From Paracoccaceae bacterium (GTDB lineage: Bacteria > Pseudomonadota > Alphaproteobacteria > Rhodobacterales > Rhodobacteraceae), in the NCBI GenBank assembly GCA_011389685.1, contig JAABTV010000006.1:1-49990 (forward strand): a stretch of DNA of 49,990 bases. Direction: 5' to 3'. The notes under the pieces are model-generated. The model searched no databases, was not told where the DNA came from, and saw only the letters and a program-made list of their open reading frames with translations. How positions within the stretch are numbered: position 1 is the stretch's first letter; each line of letters begins with the position of its first letter. Of this stretch, positions 8,394 through 16,391 are shown in pieces. Both the position numbers and the translations under genes were made by a program.

Positions 8394-8984
8394 ATGAGCA
8401 TGGCATTGGATGACAGCAGCGACCTGCCCGACGAGGCGCTCTTGACCCTGTTCGCCAATGGCGACCGGCAGGCGGCGCGCGCCTTGACGCTGCGCTTCAC
8501 CCCGGTTGTCATGGCCCATGCCTATCGGTTGCTGGGCGACCGGGCCGAGGCCGAGGACGTGGCGCAGGACGCCATGCTGCGCCTGTGGCGGATCGCGCCC
8601 GACTGGCGCGCGGGCGAGGCGCGGGTGAGCACTTGGCTTTACCGGGTGGTGGCCAACCTGGCGACCGACCGGCTCAGGCGCAGGCGGCGCGCCGGGCCGC
8701 CGCTCGACGAGGTGGCCGAACCGGTGGACGCGGCGGCGGGGCCGGCCGAGCGGTTGCAGGACAAGGCCCGGGCCGGAGCGTTGCAGGCGGCGCTTGACGC
8801 CCTGCCCGCGCGGCAGCGTCAGGCGGTCGTGCTGCGGCATATCGAGGGGCTGGCCAACCCCGAGATCGCCGCGATCATGGAGATTGGCACCGAGGCGGTC
8901 GAGAGTCTGACCGCGCGGGGCAAGAGGGCGCTGGGCGCGGCACTGGTCGCGCGGCGCGATGCATTGGGGTATGGCGATGACTGA
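8394..8984 (+). CDS. ECF-type RNA polymerase sigma factor
   Basis: About 196 residues from the ATG at 8394 (a GTG at 8358 in the same frame is possible but abuts the hairpin). Region 2 carries the core-binding segment RAEAEDVAQDAMLRLWR, and region 4 the helix-turn-helix around ALPARQRQAVVLRHIEGL and the IMEIGTEAVESLTARGKRAL stretch. Such ECF factors direct RNA polymerase to stress promoters. It is followed at once by a membrane-anchored small protein and a Spy/CnrX-like sensor, the usual layout of a sigma/anti-sigma/sensor switch. Confidence 0.88.
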   Translation: MSMALDDSSDLPDEALLTLFANGDRQAARALTLRFTPVVMAHAYRLLGDRAEAEDVAQDAMLRLWRIAPDWRAGEARVSTWLYRVVANLATDRLRRRRRAGPPLDEVAEPVDAAAGPAERLQDKARAGALQAALDALPARQRQAVVLRHIEGLANPEIAAIMEIGTEAVESLTARGKRALGAALVARRDALGYGDD

Positions 8985-9378
8985 GACGGATCGCGACACG
9001 GAAGAGAAGCTGGAGGCGCTGTTCAAGCAGGCCCGGTCGGCACCCGAAGAGCCGGATGCGGCACTGCTGGCGCGGGTTCTGGGCGATGCGCTGGCCGAGC
9101 AGGCGGTGGGTGCCGCGCCGGCCCGCGGGAATGCTGGCGCGCGCCGGGGCTGGGGCCTTTGGGCGGCGCTGGGCGGGTGGCCCGCGATGGGCGGTCTGGC
9201 CACGGCGGCGGTGGCGGGGCTCTGGATCGGGTTCAGCCCGACACTGGGCGTGGGCGATGCGGTCAACACCGTCGTGGCCGGCGGCGAGGATGACGTGATC
9301 ACGCTGGTCGATCTGAGCGGCGGGTTCGGCTTCGAGTTTTACGAGATGGCCCTGGCGGGCGAGGAGGATGCGGGATGA
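8977..9378 (+). CDS. Small single-span membrane protein, candidate anti-sigma factor
   Basis: A 133-residue protein with an acidic cytosolic N-terminus of about 65 residues, one hydrophobic segment (about residues 68-88) and a short acidic C-terminus. No family motif is certain. It overlaps the sigma gene end by 8 bp and the sensor gene start by 4 bp, so it is tightly coupled to both. Position and topology fit an anti-sigma factor that holds the ECF sigma at the membrane; this is inference. Alternative in-frame starts lie at 8959 and 8971. Confidence 0.6.
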   Translation: MTETDRDTEEKLEALFKQARSAPEEPDAALLARVLGDALAEQAVGAAPARGNAGARRGWGLWAALGGWPAMGGLATAAVAGLWIGFSPTLGVGDAVNTVVAGGEDDVITLVDLSGGFGFEFYEMALAGEEDAG

Positions 9379-9899
9379 GCGCGGACCAGAACGGACAGGC
9401 CCCCCGGCCGGGGCGCAAACTGCGAATCGTGCTGTTCGCCTCCCTCGCCCTCAACCTGCTGGTGGTGGGGCTGGTGGTCGGGGCCATGGTCGCGCACGGC
9501 TTTGGCAAGGACGGCCGCCCACCACGGATGGACCAGGTGGGCGGGCCGATGACGCGGGCGCTGAGCGAAGAGGATCGGCGCGCGCTGGGCCGCGAGATGC
9601 ACCGGGCCTATCGTGACCGGCGCCCCGACCGGGCGGCGATCCGGGCCGAGTTCGAGCAGGTGATCGCTGCGCTGGAGCGCACACCCTATGATCCCGAGAT
9701 CGTGCGCGCGAGCGTCGAGCGGCAGATGCAGGCGGTGGCCGAGGGCGCGCGGCTGGGGCGCGAGCTTTTGCTGGAGCGGCTCGAGGAGATGAGCGATGCC
9801 GAGCGCGCCGCCTATGCCGGGCGGCTGCGGGAAGCCCTGGAGCGCAAGCGCAAGCCCGGGCACGAGAAGAGCGGGCGGCGCGGACATCCCGAACGCTGA
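9375..9899 (+). CDS. Periplasmic Spy/CnrX-like heavy-metal sensor
   Basis: A 174-residue protein with one N-terminal membrane anchor (about residues 15-38) and a periplasmic helical domain rich in Arg/Glu. The helical pattern (LSEEDRRALGREM…, then a long helix to EMSDAERAAYAGRLREAL) is that of the CnrX/Spy/ZraP family. CnrX controls an ECF sigma through an anti-sigma in metal resistance systems, so the four-gene order here supports a similar signal path from periplasm to promoter. The inducing metal is not evident. Confidence 0.78.
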   Translation: MSADQNGQAPRPGRKLRIVLFASLALNLLVVGLVVGAMVAHGFGKDGRPPRMDQVGGPMTRALSEEDRRALGREMHRAYRDRRPDRAAIRAEFEQVIAALERTPYDPEIVRASVERQMQAVAEGARLGRELLLERLEEMSDAERAAYAGRLREALERKRKPGHEKSGRRGHPER

Positions 9900-9932
9900 T
9901 GGTGTTCCCACGCCGACGGGACGCCTGGGTCT

Positions 9933-11336
9933 TCAGGCCGCAGGACGCCGTTTGCAAAGCGTGACGCGGTTGCGGCCATGCGCCTTGGCCCCGTAGAGCG
10001 CCCGGTCGGCGCGGTCGAGCATCGCGGCGGGCCCGACAGACCCGCCTTGTGACGACTCGGGGGAATCCGAGGCCAGCGCGACACCGATACTGACGGTGAT
10101 GCGGATCGGGCGCGGCTGGCCGGGGACATGAAACAGCGTGGCCGCGATCAGCCGGCACAGCCTTTGCGCCGCCATATGCGCGGCATCCGGCCCGGTCCCC
10201 GGCATGGCGATCAGGAATTCCTCGCCTCCCAGCCGCGCGACAAGGGCGTCCGGGCCCATGCTGTCGCGCAGAATCTGGCCGGTGCGCGACAGGATGGCGT
10301 CACCGGCGGCGTGACCGAAACTATCGTTCACCATCTTGAAATGGTCGATATCCACGACCATCACCGCGCAGTCGCCACCGCTCAGCGCGGCCTCTTGCGC
10401 CATCCGCGCCAGCCGGGGCATGGCATAGCGCCGGTTGTGGAGCCCGGTCAGCGGGTCGATGACGGCGGCGCGCAATCCGGCCCGCATGGAGCGGCGCAAG
10501 GAGTCGATGCGGCGTTTGCGCAGGATCTGGCGGCGCAGGCGCAGCGCCATTTCGCGGCTGAGCGCCCCGTCGCCCAGCACATCGGCCGCGCCCCGGTCCA
10601 GCGCTTCGGCGGCAAGCTGCGGGCGCGCGGCCGCAAGTGCGACGATCACCCCGGCATCGCGGGTGGCGGGATGGGCGGCAAATTCGGTCAGCAGCTTGAG
10701 CCCCTCCTCGGGCCTGTCGCCGGGCAGGGCCAGGCCGATCGCATCGGGGCTGTCGGAGCGGGCGATATGGCGCATCGCGTCGACGTAGCCGACAGCGGTC
10801 AGCCGGTCGGGCATGGAGTGGGCCAGCAGGGATTTCCATTTCAGCGCGGCATCGGCGGTTTCCGCCACCAGCAGCACCGTTCCGGGCGTGTCGAAACCCG
10901 CCGCGGCTTCGGCCAGGCCAAGCACCTGCCCGGCGCCATCGCGCAACTGTTCTTCCTCGTGGGTGTGGCGGTGGCGCAGCAGGCTGCGCAGCCGGGCGAG
11001 GAACAGATCGTCGCAGAGCGGCTTGAGCAGGATGTCATCGGCCCCGGCTTCGAGCATGGCGAGCCGGGTCGCCGGGTCGTGATCGCCCGTCACCACGATC
11101 AGCGGTGTTTCGCCCAGCACCGGATCGGCCCGCAACGCGCGGGCCAGCCCGGCGGCATCCATGTCCGGCAGGTTGCCCGGGCAGAGGATGAGATCGGGCG
11201 ACATCTGCCGCGCGAGGGTCAGCCCCTCGGCCGCAGTGGCCGCCTGGGCCACCTGATAACAGGCCGCCGCCAGCCGCACCTTGAGCGTGATGCGGTTGGT
11301 GGCGATGTCGTCGATGATGAGGACCTTGCCGGGCAC
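9933..11336 (-). CDS. PleD-like REC-REC-GGDEF diguanylate cyclase
   Basis: A 467-residue protein with receiver 1 (residues 1-120), a degenerate receiver 2 (about 150-280) and a GGDEF domain (about 300-460). The active motif GGEEF is intact, so c-di-GMP synthesis is likely. In receiver 1 the acidic pair (DD at 9-10), the Thr (VVTGD) and the Lys (LLKPL) are kept, but the phospho-accepting Asp is replaced by Pro (DLILCPGNLPD). The position of the inhibitory RxxD before GGEEF reads GPDA, so feedback inhibition is probably lost. Divergent from the DUF3572 gene, a neighbour often seen for PleD in this group. Confidence 0.88.
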   Translation of the reverse strand: MPGKVLIIDDIATNRITLKVRLAAACYQVAQAATAAEGLTLARQMSPDLILCPGNLPDMDAAGLARALRADPVLGETPLIVVTGDHDPATRLAMLEAGADDILLKPLCDDLFLARLRSLLRHRHTHEEEQLRDGAGQVLGLAEAAAGFDTPGTVLLVAETADAALKWKSLLAHSMPDRLTAVGYVDAMRHIARSDSPDAIGLALPGDRPEEGLKLLTEFAAHPATRDAGVIVALAAARPQLAAEALDRGAADVLGDGALSREMALRLRRQILRKRRIDSLRRSMRAGLRAAVIDPLTGLHNRRYAMPRLARMAQEAALSGGDCAVMVVDIDHFKMVNDSFGHAAGDAILSRTGQILRDSMGPDALVARLGGEEFLIAMPGTGPDAAHMAAQRLCRLIAATLFHVPGQPRPIRITVSIGVALASDSPESSQGGSVGPAAMLDRADRALYGAKAHGRNRVTLCKRRPAA

Positions 11337-11419
11337 GGGGGGCCTTTCGAACTTGTCACTTGTGTCGCCTTCATCATTTGCCCAGAGTGGTTAAGAAATC
11401 CTTTCCGGGGCCATTAAAA

Positions 11420-11704
11420 ATGTCGATGTCGCAGGATTCCGCCGAAACCATCGCGCTGCAGGCGCTGGCCTGGATCGCGGCGAGCGATGATCTGTTGCCG
11501 GTGTTCCTCGGATCGACCGGCACCGTGGCCGACGAGCTGCGCGAGCGGGTGAAGGAAGCCGATTTTCTTGCCTCGATCCTCGATTTCCTGTTGATGGACG
11601 ATGCCTGGATCACCGGGTTCTGCGACACGGCGGGGCTGAGTTACGACAAGCCGATGCTGGCGCGGGCGGCGCTGCCCGGCGGCAAGGATGTCTATTGGAC
11701 CTGA
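11420..11704 (+). CDS. DUF3572 protein
   Basis: A 94-residue cytosolic protein that fits the DUF3572 family from its QALAWIAASDDLLPVFL and LLMDDAWITGFCD segments. The function is unknown; it is restricted largely to alphaproteobacteria. The ATG at 11420 is preferred over an earlier start in the same frame because homologues begin just before the SQDSAE segment. A second ATG lies two codons later. Confidence 0.82.
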   Translation: MSMSQDSAETIALQALAWIAASDDLLPVFLGSTGTVADELRERVKEADFLASILDFLLMDDAWITGFCDTAGLSYDKPMLARAALPGGKDVYWT

Positions 11705-11752
11705 ATGCGGACTGGGGACGGAAGCGGAATCGGCAGGTTAGAGCAGGGCATC

Positions 11753-12466
11753 ATGCAGCTTGACGGGATCATTTTCGACAAGGACGGCACTCTGTTCGAT
11801 TTCGCCGCCACCTGGGAAGCCTGGGCGATGGCGTTTCTCGACCGGGTGACGCAGGGCGACCGCGCATGGGCCATGGATCTGGGCGCGCGGGTCGGGTTCG
11901 ATTACGAGGATCAACGCTTTCAGCCCGACAGCATCGTGATCGCGGGCACGCCCGAAGAGGCGGCGGGGGCCCTTCTGCCCGGCTTGCCGGGGATGGCGCG
12001 GACGCGGCTTGTCGAGATCCTGAACGAAGAGGCGGCCGCCGCGCCGCAGGCGGAGGCGGTGCCGCTGCGCCCCTATCTCGAGTCGTTGCGCGCTGCCGGG
12101 CTGCGCCTTGGCGTGGCCACCAATGACGCCGAGACCCCGGCGCGCGCGCATCTGTCAGCGGCCGGGGTGGTCGATATGTTCGACTTCATCGCCGGCTTTG
12201 ACAGCGGTCATGGCGGCAAGCCGGCGGCGGGGCAGCTTCTGGCCTTTCTCGATCACACCGGGCTCGATCCGGCGCGGGTGGCGATGGTGGGCGACAGCAC
12301 CCATGACCTGATCGCCGGACAAGCGGCGGGGATGCGCCGGATCGGAGTGCTGACCGGCATGGCGGTGCATGGCGATCTCGCGGCGCTGGCCGAATTCGTC
12401 CTGCCCGATATCGGGCATATTCCGGGGTTGATCGGCCTTCACCCGCGCAGCGCCCTGGTCGGCTGA
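11753..12466 (+). CDS. HAD-family phosphatase (phosphoglycolate phosphatase-like)
   Basis: A 237-residue HAD hydrolase: motif I DKDGTLFD (residues 7-14), motif II around VATND, and motif IV MVGDSTHDLIAG. A helical cap lies between I and II, as in phosphoglycolate phosphatase and relatives. The exact substrate is unknown. The ATG at 11753 directly precedes the first core strand; the frame's earlier start at 11705 would add an unlikely Gly-rich leader. Confidence 0.82.
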   Translation: MQLDGIIFDKDGTLFDFAATWEAWAMAFLDRVTQGDRAWAMDLGARVGFDYEDQRFQPDSIVIAGTPEEAAGALLPGLPGMARTRLVEILNEEAAAAPQAEAVPLRPYLESLRAAGLRLGVATNDAETPARAHLSAAGVVDMFDFIAGFDSGHGGKPAAGQLLAFLDHTGLDPARVAMVGDSTHDLIAGQAAGMRRIGVLTGMAVHGDLAALAEFVLPDIGHIPGLIGLHPRSALVG

Positions 12467-12531
12467 TACATCCACCCCCTGCCCACGGGTTTCATGGTTT
12501 CAAACGACCTCGGCCCTGGCGCCAGTCTGTC

Positions 12532-13395
12532 TTATTCCAGGTCGTCGCCGATCTTGTCCCATGTGCGGGTCTGGAAATCGCCCGCGTCATGGCGTTCGCG
12601 CAGCTGGAATTTCGGCTCGCCGAAGGAGCGGTTGACCATGCGCCCGCGGCTGACCGCGGGGCGGGCGTCGATCTCCTGTGCCCAGCGCTGGACATGGGCA
12701 TAGCTTTGCACATCGAGAAACTCGCCCGCCTCGTAGAGACGGCCCAGCGCAAGCTGTCCATACCAGGCCCAGTTGGCCATGTCGGCGATGGTGTATTCAT
12801 CGCCGGTCAGGAAGCGATGATCGGCCAGCCGCTTGTCGAGCACGTCGAGCTGGCGTTTCACCTCCATCGTGAAGCGGTTGATCGGATATTCCCATTTCTC
12901 GGGCGCATAGGCATAGAAATGGCCGAACCCACCGCCCAGATAGGGCGCGCTGCCCATCTGCCAGAACAGCCATGAGAGCATTTCCGGCCGGTCGGAGCCC
13001 AGGAAGCGGCCGAACTTCTCGGCCAGGTAAAGCAGGATCGCGCCGGATTCAAACACCCGGGTCGGCGTGTCGGTGGAATGATCCATCAGCGCGGGGATCT
13101 TGGAGTTCGGATTGACCGCGACGAAGCCGGACGAGAACTGTTCGCCCTCCATGATGCGGATGAGCCAGGCGTCATACTCGGCCTCTTCGATGCCCAGCGC
13201 GAGCAATTCCTCGAACAGGACCGTGACCTTGACCCCGTTGGGCGTGGCCAGCGAATAAAGCTGATGCGGGTGTTTGCCCACGGGCAGGTCCTGGTCATGG
13301 GTGGCCCCGGAAACCGGTCGGTTGATCGCGGCAAAACGGCCGCCGGAATCGGCATCCGGTGTCCAGACCTTCGGGGGGGTGTAGCTGTCAGTCAT
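12532..13395 (-). CDS. yghU: YghU-like glutathione S-transferase/disulfide-bond oxidoreductase
   Basis: A 287-residue protein with a thioredoxin-fold GST N-domain (about 45-130, with NPNSKIPALMD and ESGAILLYLAEKF) and an all-helical C-domain (about 135-260). The long N-terminal extension and the PPKVW start match the YghU/YfcG nu-class, which reduces disulfides and peroxides with glutathione. It stands alone on the minus strand. The symbol rests on family resemblance. Confidence 0.85.
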   Translation of the reverse strand: MTDSYTPPKVWTPDADSGGRFAAINRPVSGATHDQDLPVGKHPHQLYSLATPNGVKVTVLFEELLALGIEEAEYDAWLIRIMEGEQFSSGFVAVNPNSKIPALMDHSTDTPTRVFESGAILLYLAEKFGRFLGSDRPEMLSWLFWQMGSAPYLGGGFGHFYAYAPEKWEYPINRFTMEVKRQLDVLDKRLADHRFLTGDEYTIADMANWAWYGQLALGRLYEAGEFLDVQSYAHVQRWAQEIDARPAVSRGRMVNRSFGEPKFQLRERHDAGDFQTRTWDKIGDDLE

Positions 13396-13528
13396 CGGCG
13401 ACTCCTTGTTGCGCGGCGTGGATTAAGGCACGGGACGGATCGCGATGAAAGGGCCGACGCTGCGTTCAGCCTGTGCGAATGCGCACAAGCCATCCGGGCG
13501 CCGGGGCGACGGCATCCGACGCGCCACC

Positions 13529-13590
13529 CTGTCACGAATCCTTTGCCATGCTGTCACGCGATCGAAACAGGCCTGTCATGAAACTGTGTT
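13529..13590 (+). promoter_or_regulatory. Phased Pho-box-like half-sites upstream of phnC
   Basis: CTGTCAC at 13529 and 13551, CTGTCAT at 13573 and CTGTGTT at 13584: start-to-start distances of 22, 22 and 11 bp. The last pair (CTGTCAT-GAAA-CTGTGTT) matches the 7-4-7 layout of the PhoB box, and the upstream repeats lie on the same helical phase. TATCCC at 13601 could be the -10. phnC starts at 13633. PhoB control of phosphonate uptake is well established in other bacteria; here it is inferred. Confidence 0.72.
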
Positions 13591-13632
13591 AATCGGCCTC
13601 TATCCCCGCACTGACCGAGTGGGGGACCGACC

Positions 13633-14457
13633 ATGCTGAATATCCAGGCTCTGACCAAGCGTTTCGGAGAGAACATAGCGGTGGACAGCGCCACCTTCTC
13701 GGTGGAAAGGCCCGCGATGATCGGGATCATCGGGCGGTCCGGCGCGGGCAAGTCGACGCTGTTGCGCATGTTGAACCGGCTCAGCGACGCAAGTTCCGGT
13801 TCGATCACCTTCAACGGGCTCGATGTGACGGCGTTGCGCGGCGCGGAGAAGCGCAAATGGCAATCGCGCTGTGCTATGATCTTTCAGCAGTTCAACCTCG
13901 TGCCGCGCATGGATGTGGTGTCGAACGTGCTGCATGGCACGCTCAACAAGCGTTCGAGCCTGGCCACGATGTTCAACCTCTACCCGACGCCGGACATTCA
14001 CCACGCCATCGCGATTCTCGATCGTCTGGGCATCGCCGAACAGGCGCCCAAGCGGGCCGAGGCATTGTCGGGCGGCCAGCAACAGCGGGTCGCCATCGCC
14101 CGTGCCCTGATGCAGAATCCCGATCTCATCCTTGCCGATGAACCCATTGCCTCGCTCGACCCGATGAACGCCCAGATCGTGATGGACGCGCTGCGCCGCA
14201 TCCACGACGAGGATGGCCGCACCGTGATTGCCAACCTGCACACGCTCGACACCGCCCGGCGCTACTGCGACCGGGTGATCGGCATGCGCGACGGCCGGAT
14301 CGTGTTCGACGGCACCCCCGACCAGCTTACCACGGGTGTCGCACGCGACATCTACGGCGCGGGGGCCGATTTCTCCGAAGCCGCCACCAGCACCAGCATC
14401 GACAGCATCGAGACCGCGACCACCCGCGCCATTCACGAAGCGCAGGCCCTCGTCTGA
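13633..14457 (+). CDS. phnC: Phosphonate ABC transporter ATPase PhnC
   Basis: A 274-residue ABC ATPase that powers uptake of alkylphosphonates (and probably phosphate esters). Walker [10 protein letters not shown] (36-44), signature [15 protein letters not shown], Walker [14 protein letters not shown] and the switch His in [14 protein letters not shown] are all intact. It has an extra C-terminal tail of about 25 residues. It heads the phnCDE1E2-transferase operon behind a Pho-box array. Confidence 0.95.
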   Translation: MLNIQALTKRFGENIAVDSATFSVERPAMIGIIGRSGAGKSTLLRMLNRLSDASSGSITFNGLDVTALRGAEKRKWQSRCAMIFQQFNLVPRMDVVSNVLHGTLNKRSSLATMFNLYPTPDIHHAIAILDRLGIAEQAPKRAEALSGGQQQRVAIARALMQNPDLILADEPIASLDPMNAQIVMDALRRIHDEDGRTVIANLHTLDTARRYCDRVIGMRDGRIVFDGTPDQLTTGVARDIYGAGADFSEAATSTSIDSIETATTRAIHEAQALV

Positions 14458-14524
14458 ATTTCACCCCCCCCCGGCCGCGGACGCGCGCCGGACTCCACCA
14501 CCCGAAGAGAGAGAGAGATAAACG

Positions 14525-15427
14525 ATGAAACATATGCTCGCGGCCGTTCTGGCCACCACCGCCCTCGTCACCCCCGCGCTGGCCGAAGACAGCATCAGCG
14601 AATTCCGCATCGGCATCCTCGGCGGCGAAAACGCCCAGGACCGGATGACCAGCAACGAATGCTACCGCGCCAAGGCCGAAGAACTGCTGGGCGTTCCGGT
14701 CAAGCTGTTCACGCCCGCCGATTATGACGGCGTGATCCAGGGTCTTGTGGGTGGCAGCATCGACATGGCATGGCTGGGCGCCTCGGCCTATGCCAAGGCC
14801 TGGCTGACCGATCCTGAAGCGATCGAGCCGATCATGGTCAAGACCAATGTCGACAAGTCCTATGGCTATTACTCCGTTGGCTTTGCCCGCAAGGACCGCA
14901 ACATCGCCTCGCTGGAAGACATGCAGGGCAAGGTGTTCGCCTTTGGCGATCCGAACTCGACCTCGGGCTACCTGATCCCGTCCATCGAAATCCCGCAAGA
15001 AATCAGCGCCAGCATGGAATCGGGTGACTATTTCGGTGAAGTCAAATTCGTCGGCGGCCATGAGCAGACCATCGTCGCCGTCGCCAATGGCGATGTGGAC
15101 GCGGGCGTGACCTGGGCCGACGGCATGGGCGAATGGGAAGACGGCTACAACTCGGGCGCGCTGCGCAAGGCGTCGGATGCGGGCCTCGTGGACATGAACG
15201 AACTGGTCGAGATCTGGAAATCCAAGCCGATCCCCGAAGGCCCGATCGTGCTGCGCAAGGATCTGCCCGAGCGGGTCAAGATCGACATCACCACGCTGAC
15301 CGCGTCGCTGCCCTACATGGATGCCGATTGCGCCTACAGCTTCATGGCCGGTGAGGCGCTGGGCTTCCAGCCGATCAACCACGACGCCTATATCTCGATC
15401 ATCGAAGCGCGCAAATCCAAGATGTAA
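14525..15427 (+). CDS. phnD: Phosphonate-binding periplasmic protein PhnD
   Basis: A 300-residue periplasmic solute-binding protein with a Sec signal peptide ending about residue 20 (PALAED). The body follows the PhnD pattern (FRIGILGGENAQDR at the mature start, then YDGVIQGLVGGSIDMAWLG), which binds 2-aminoethylphosphonate and related compounds. GAGAGAGAGA precedes the ATG. A strong hairpin follows the stop, fitting high expression of the binding protein relative to the permeases. Confidence 0.95.
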   Translation: MKHMLAAVLATTALVTPALAEDSISEFRIGILGGENAQDRMTSNECYRAKAEELLGVPVKLFTPADYDGVIQGLVGGSIDMAWLGASAYAKAWLTDPEAIEPIMVKTNVDKSYGYYSVGFARKDRNIASLEDMQGKVFAFGDPNSTSGYLIPSIEIPQEISASMESGDYFGEVKFVGGHEQTIVAVANGDVDAGVTWADGMGEWEDGYNSGALRKASDAGLVDMNELVEIWKSKPIPEGPIVLRKDLPERVKIDITTLTASLPYMDADCAYSFMAGEALGFQPINHDAYISIIEARKSKM

Positions 15428-15446
15428 GACCGCGCCTCGCGCATCC

Positions 15447-15474
15447 GACCGGCCCTGACAGCACAGGGCCGGTC
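15447..15474 (+). terminator. Hairpin between phnD and phnE1
   Basis: Perfect 11-bp stem GACCGGCCCTG (15447-15457) / CAGGGCCGGTC (15464-15474) with a 6-base loop, followed by ATTGCTTTT. It is likely an attenuating terminator or 3' stabilising stem that keeps phnD mRNA more abundant than the permease mRNA. Confidence 0.75.
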
Positions 15475-15511
15475 ATTGCTTTTCCAAGACCCCGCTCAAG
15501 GAGCAGCCGCG

Positions 15512-16387
15512 ATGGCGGATACAACGACAGGCCAGTCCCCGGGCGCTGTGCGCACCTCCGAGATACAAGACGCCTACATGGCCATGACGCGCACCAAGCG
15601 CATGTATGGCGGCATCATGCTGGTGATCTTCATCGCGCTGATGGTCTCGGGCTTCATGCTCGCCGACAGCCGCAATGCGGGCGGGTTCTGGGACGGGATC
15701 CTCAACGTTTTCAACTTCCCCGGCGAGGTGGTGAAAGAGGCGAGCGAGAAACTCACGCTCTTGCCCGCGCTGATGGTGAAATTTTTCCCCTCGCTGATCG
15801 AGACGATCAACATCGCCGCGGCCTCGACCCTGGTGGGCGGGCTGATCGCGATCGTGCTGTCGCTGCTCTCGACGCGCGGGCTGGCGCGGTATCCCCGGCT
15901 GATCGGCTTGTTCCGACGGATGATGGACATCATGCGCGCGGTCCCCGAGATCGTCATCGCGCTGGTGCTGATCTTCGTGCTTGGCGGCGGGCCGGTGCCG
16001 GCCATGATCGCCATCGCCTTTCACACCGCCGGCGCGCTGGGCAAGCTGTTTTCCGAGGTCAACGAGAATGCCAGCCTCAAGCCGCTTGAGGGGCTCGAAT
16101 CCACCGGCGCCACCTGGGCACAGCGGATGATGCTGGGCGTGGTGCCGCAGGTCGCGCCCAACTGGCTGAGCTATGCGCTCCTGCGATTCGAGATCAATAT
16201 CCGCGCCTCGGCGATCCTCGGTTTCGTCGGCTCGGGCGGGATCGGCTATGACCTCAAGAACGCCTTCAGCTGGGGTCAGGGCCGCTATGACGAGGTGGCC
16301 GCGATCTTCATCCTGCTGTTCCTGACCATCGTCTTCTTCGACCAGCTTTCCAGCCATTACCGCAACAAACTCGTCGGAAAGGTGTGA
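15512..16387 (+). CDS. phnE: Phosphonate ABC transporter permease PhnE (first copy)
   Basis: A 291-residue inner-membrane permease with about six hydrophobic segments and the binding-protein-dependent EAA-type loop (EGLESTGATWAQRMMLGVVPQ). It pairs with the second PhnE to form the channel for PhnD-delivered phosphonate. AAGGAG at 15498-15503 lies 8 bp before the ATG at 15512; an upstream TTG was rejected because it falls right behind the phnD hairpin. Confidence 0.94.
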   Translation: MADTTTGQSPGAVRTSEIQDAYMAMTRTKRMYGGIMLVIFIALMVSGFMLADSRNAGGFWDGILNVFNFPGEVVKEASEKLTLLPALMVKFFPSLIETINIAAASTLVGGLIAIVLSLLSTRGLARYPRLIGLFRRMMDIMRAVPEIVIALVLIFVLGGGPVPAMIAIAFHTAGALGKLFSEVNENASLKPLEGLESTGATWAQRMMLGVVPQVAPNWLSYALLRFEINIRASAILGFVGSGGIGYDLKNAFSWGQGRYDEVAAIFILLFLTIVFFDQLSSHYRNKLVGKV

Positions 16388-16391
16388 GGCC

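Noticed and set aside
14327..15382. 351-codon minus-strand open frame opposite phnD
   Set aside because: Antisense shadow of a clear PhnD gene without own start signal or motif.
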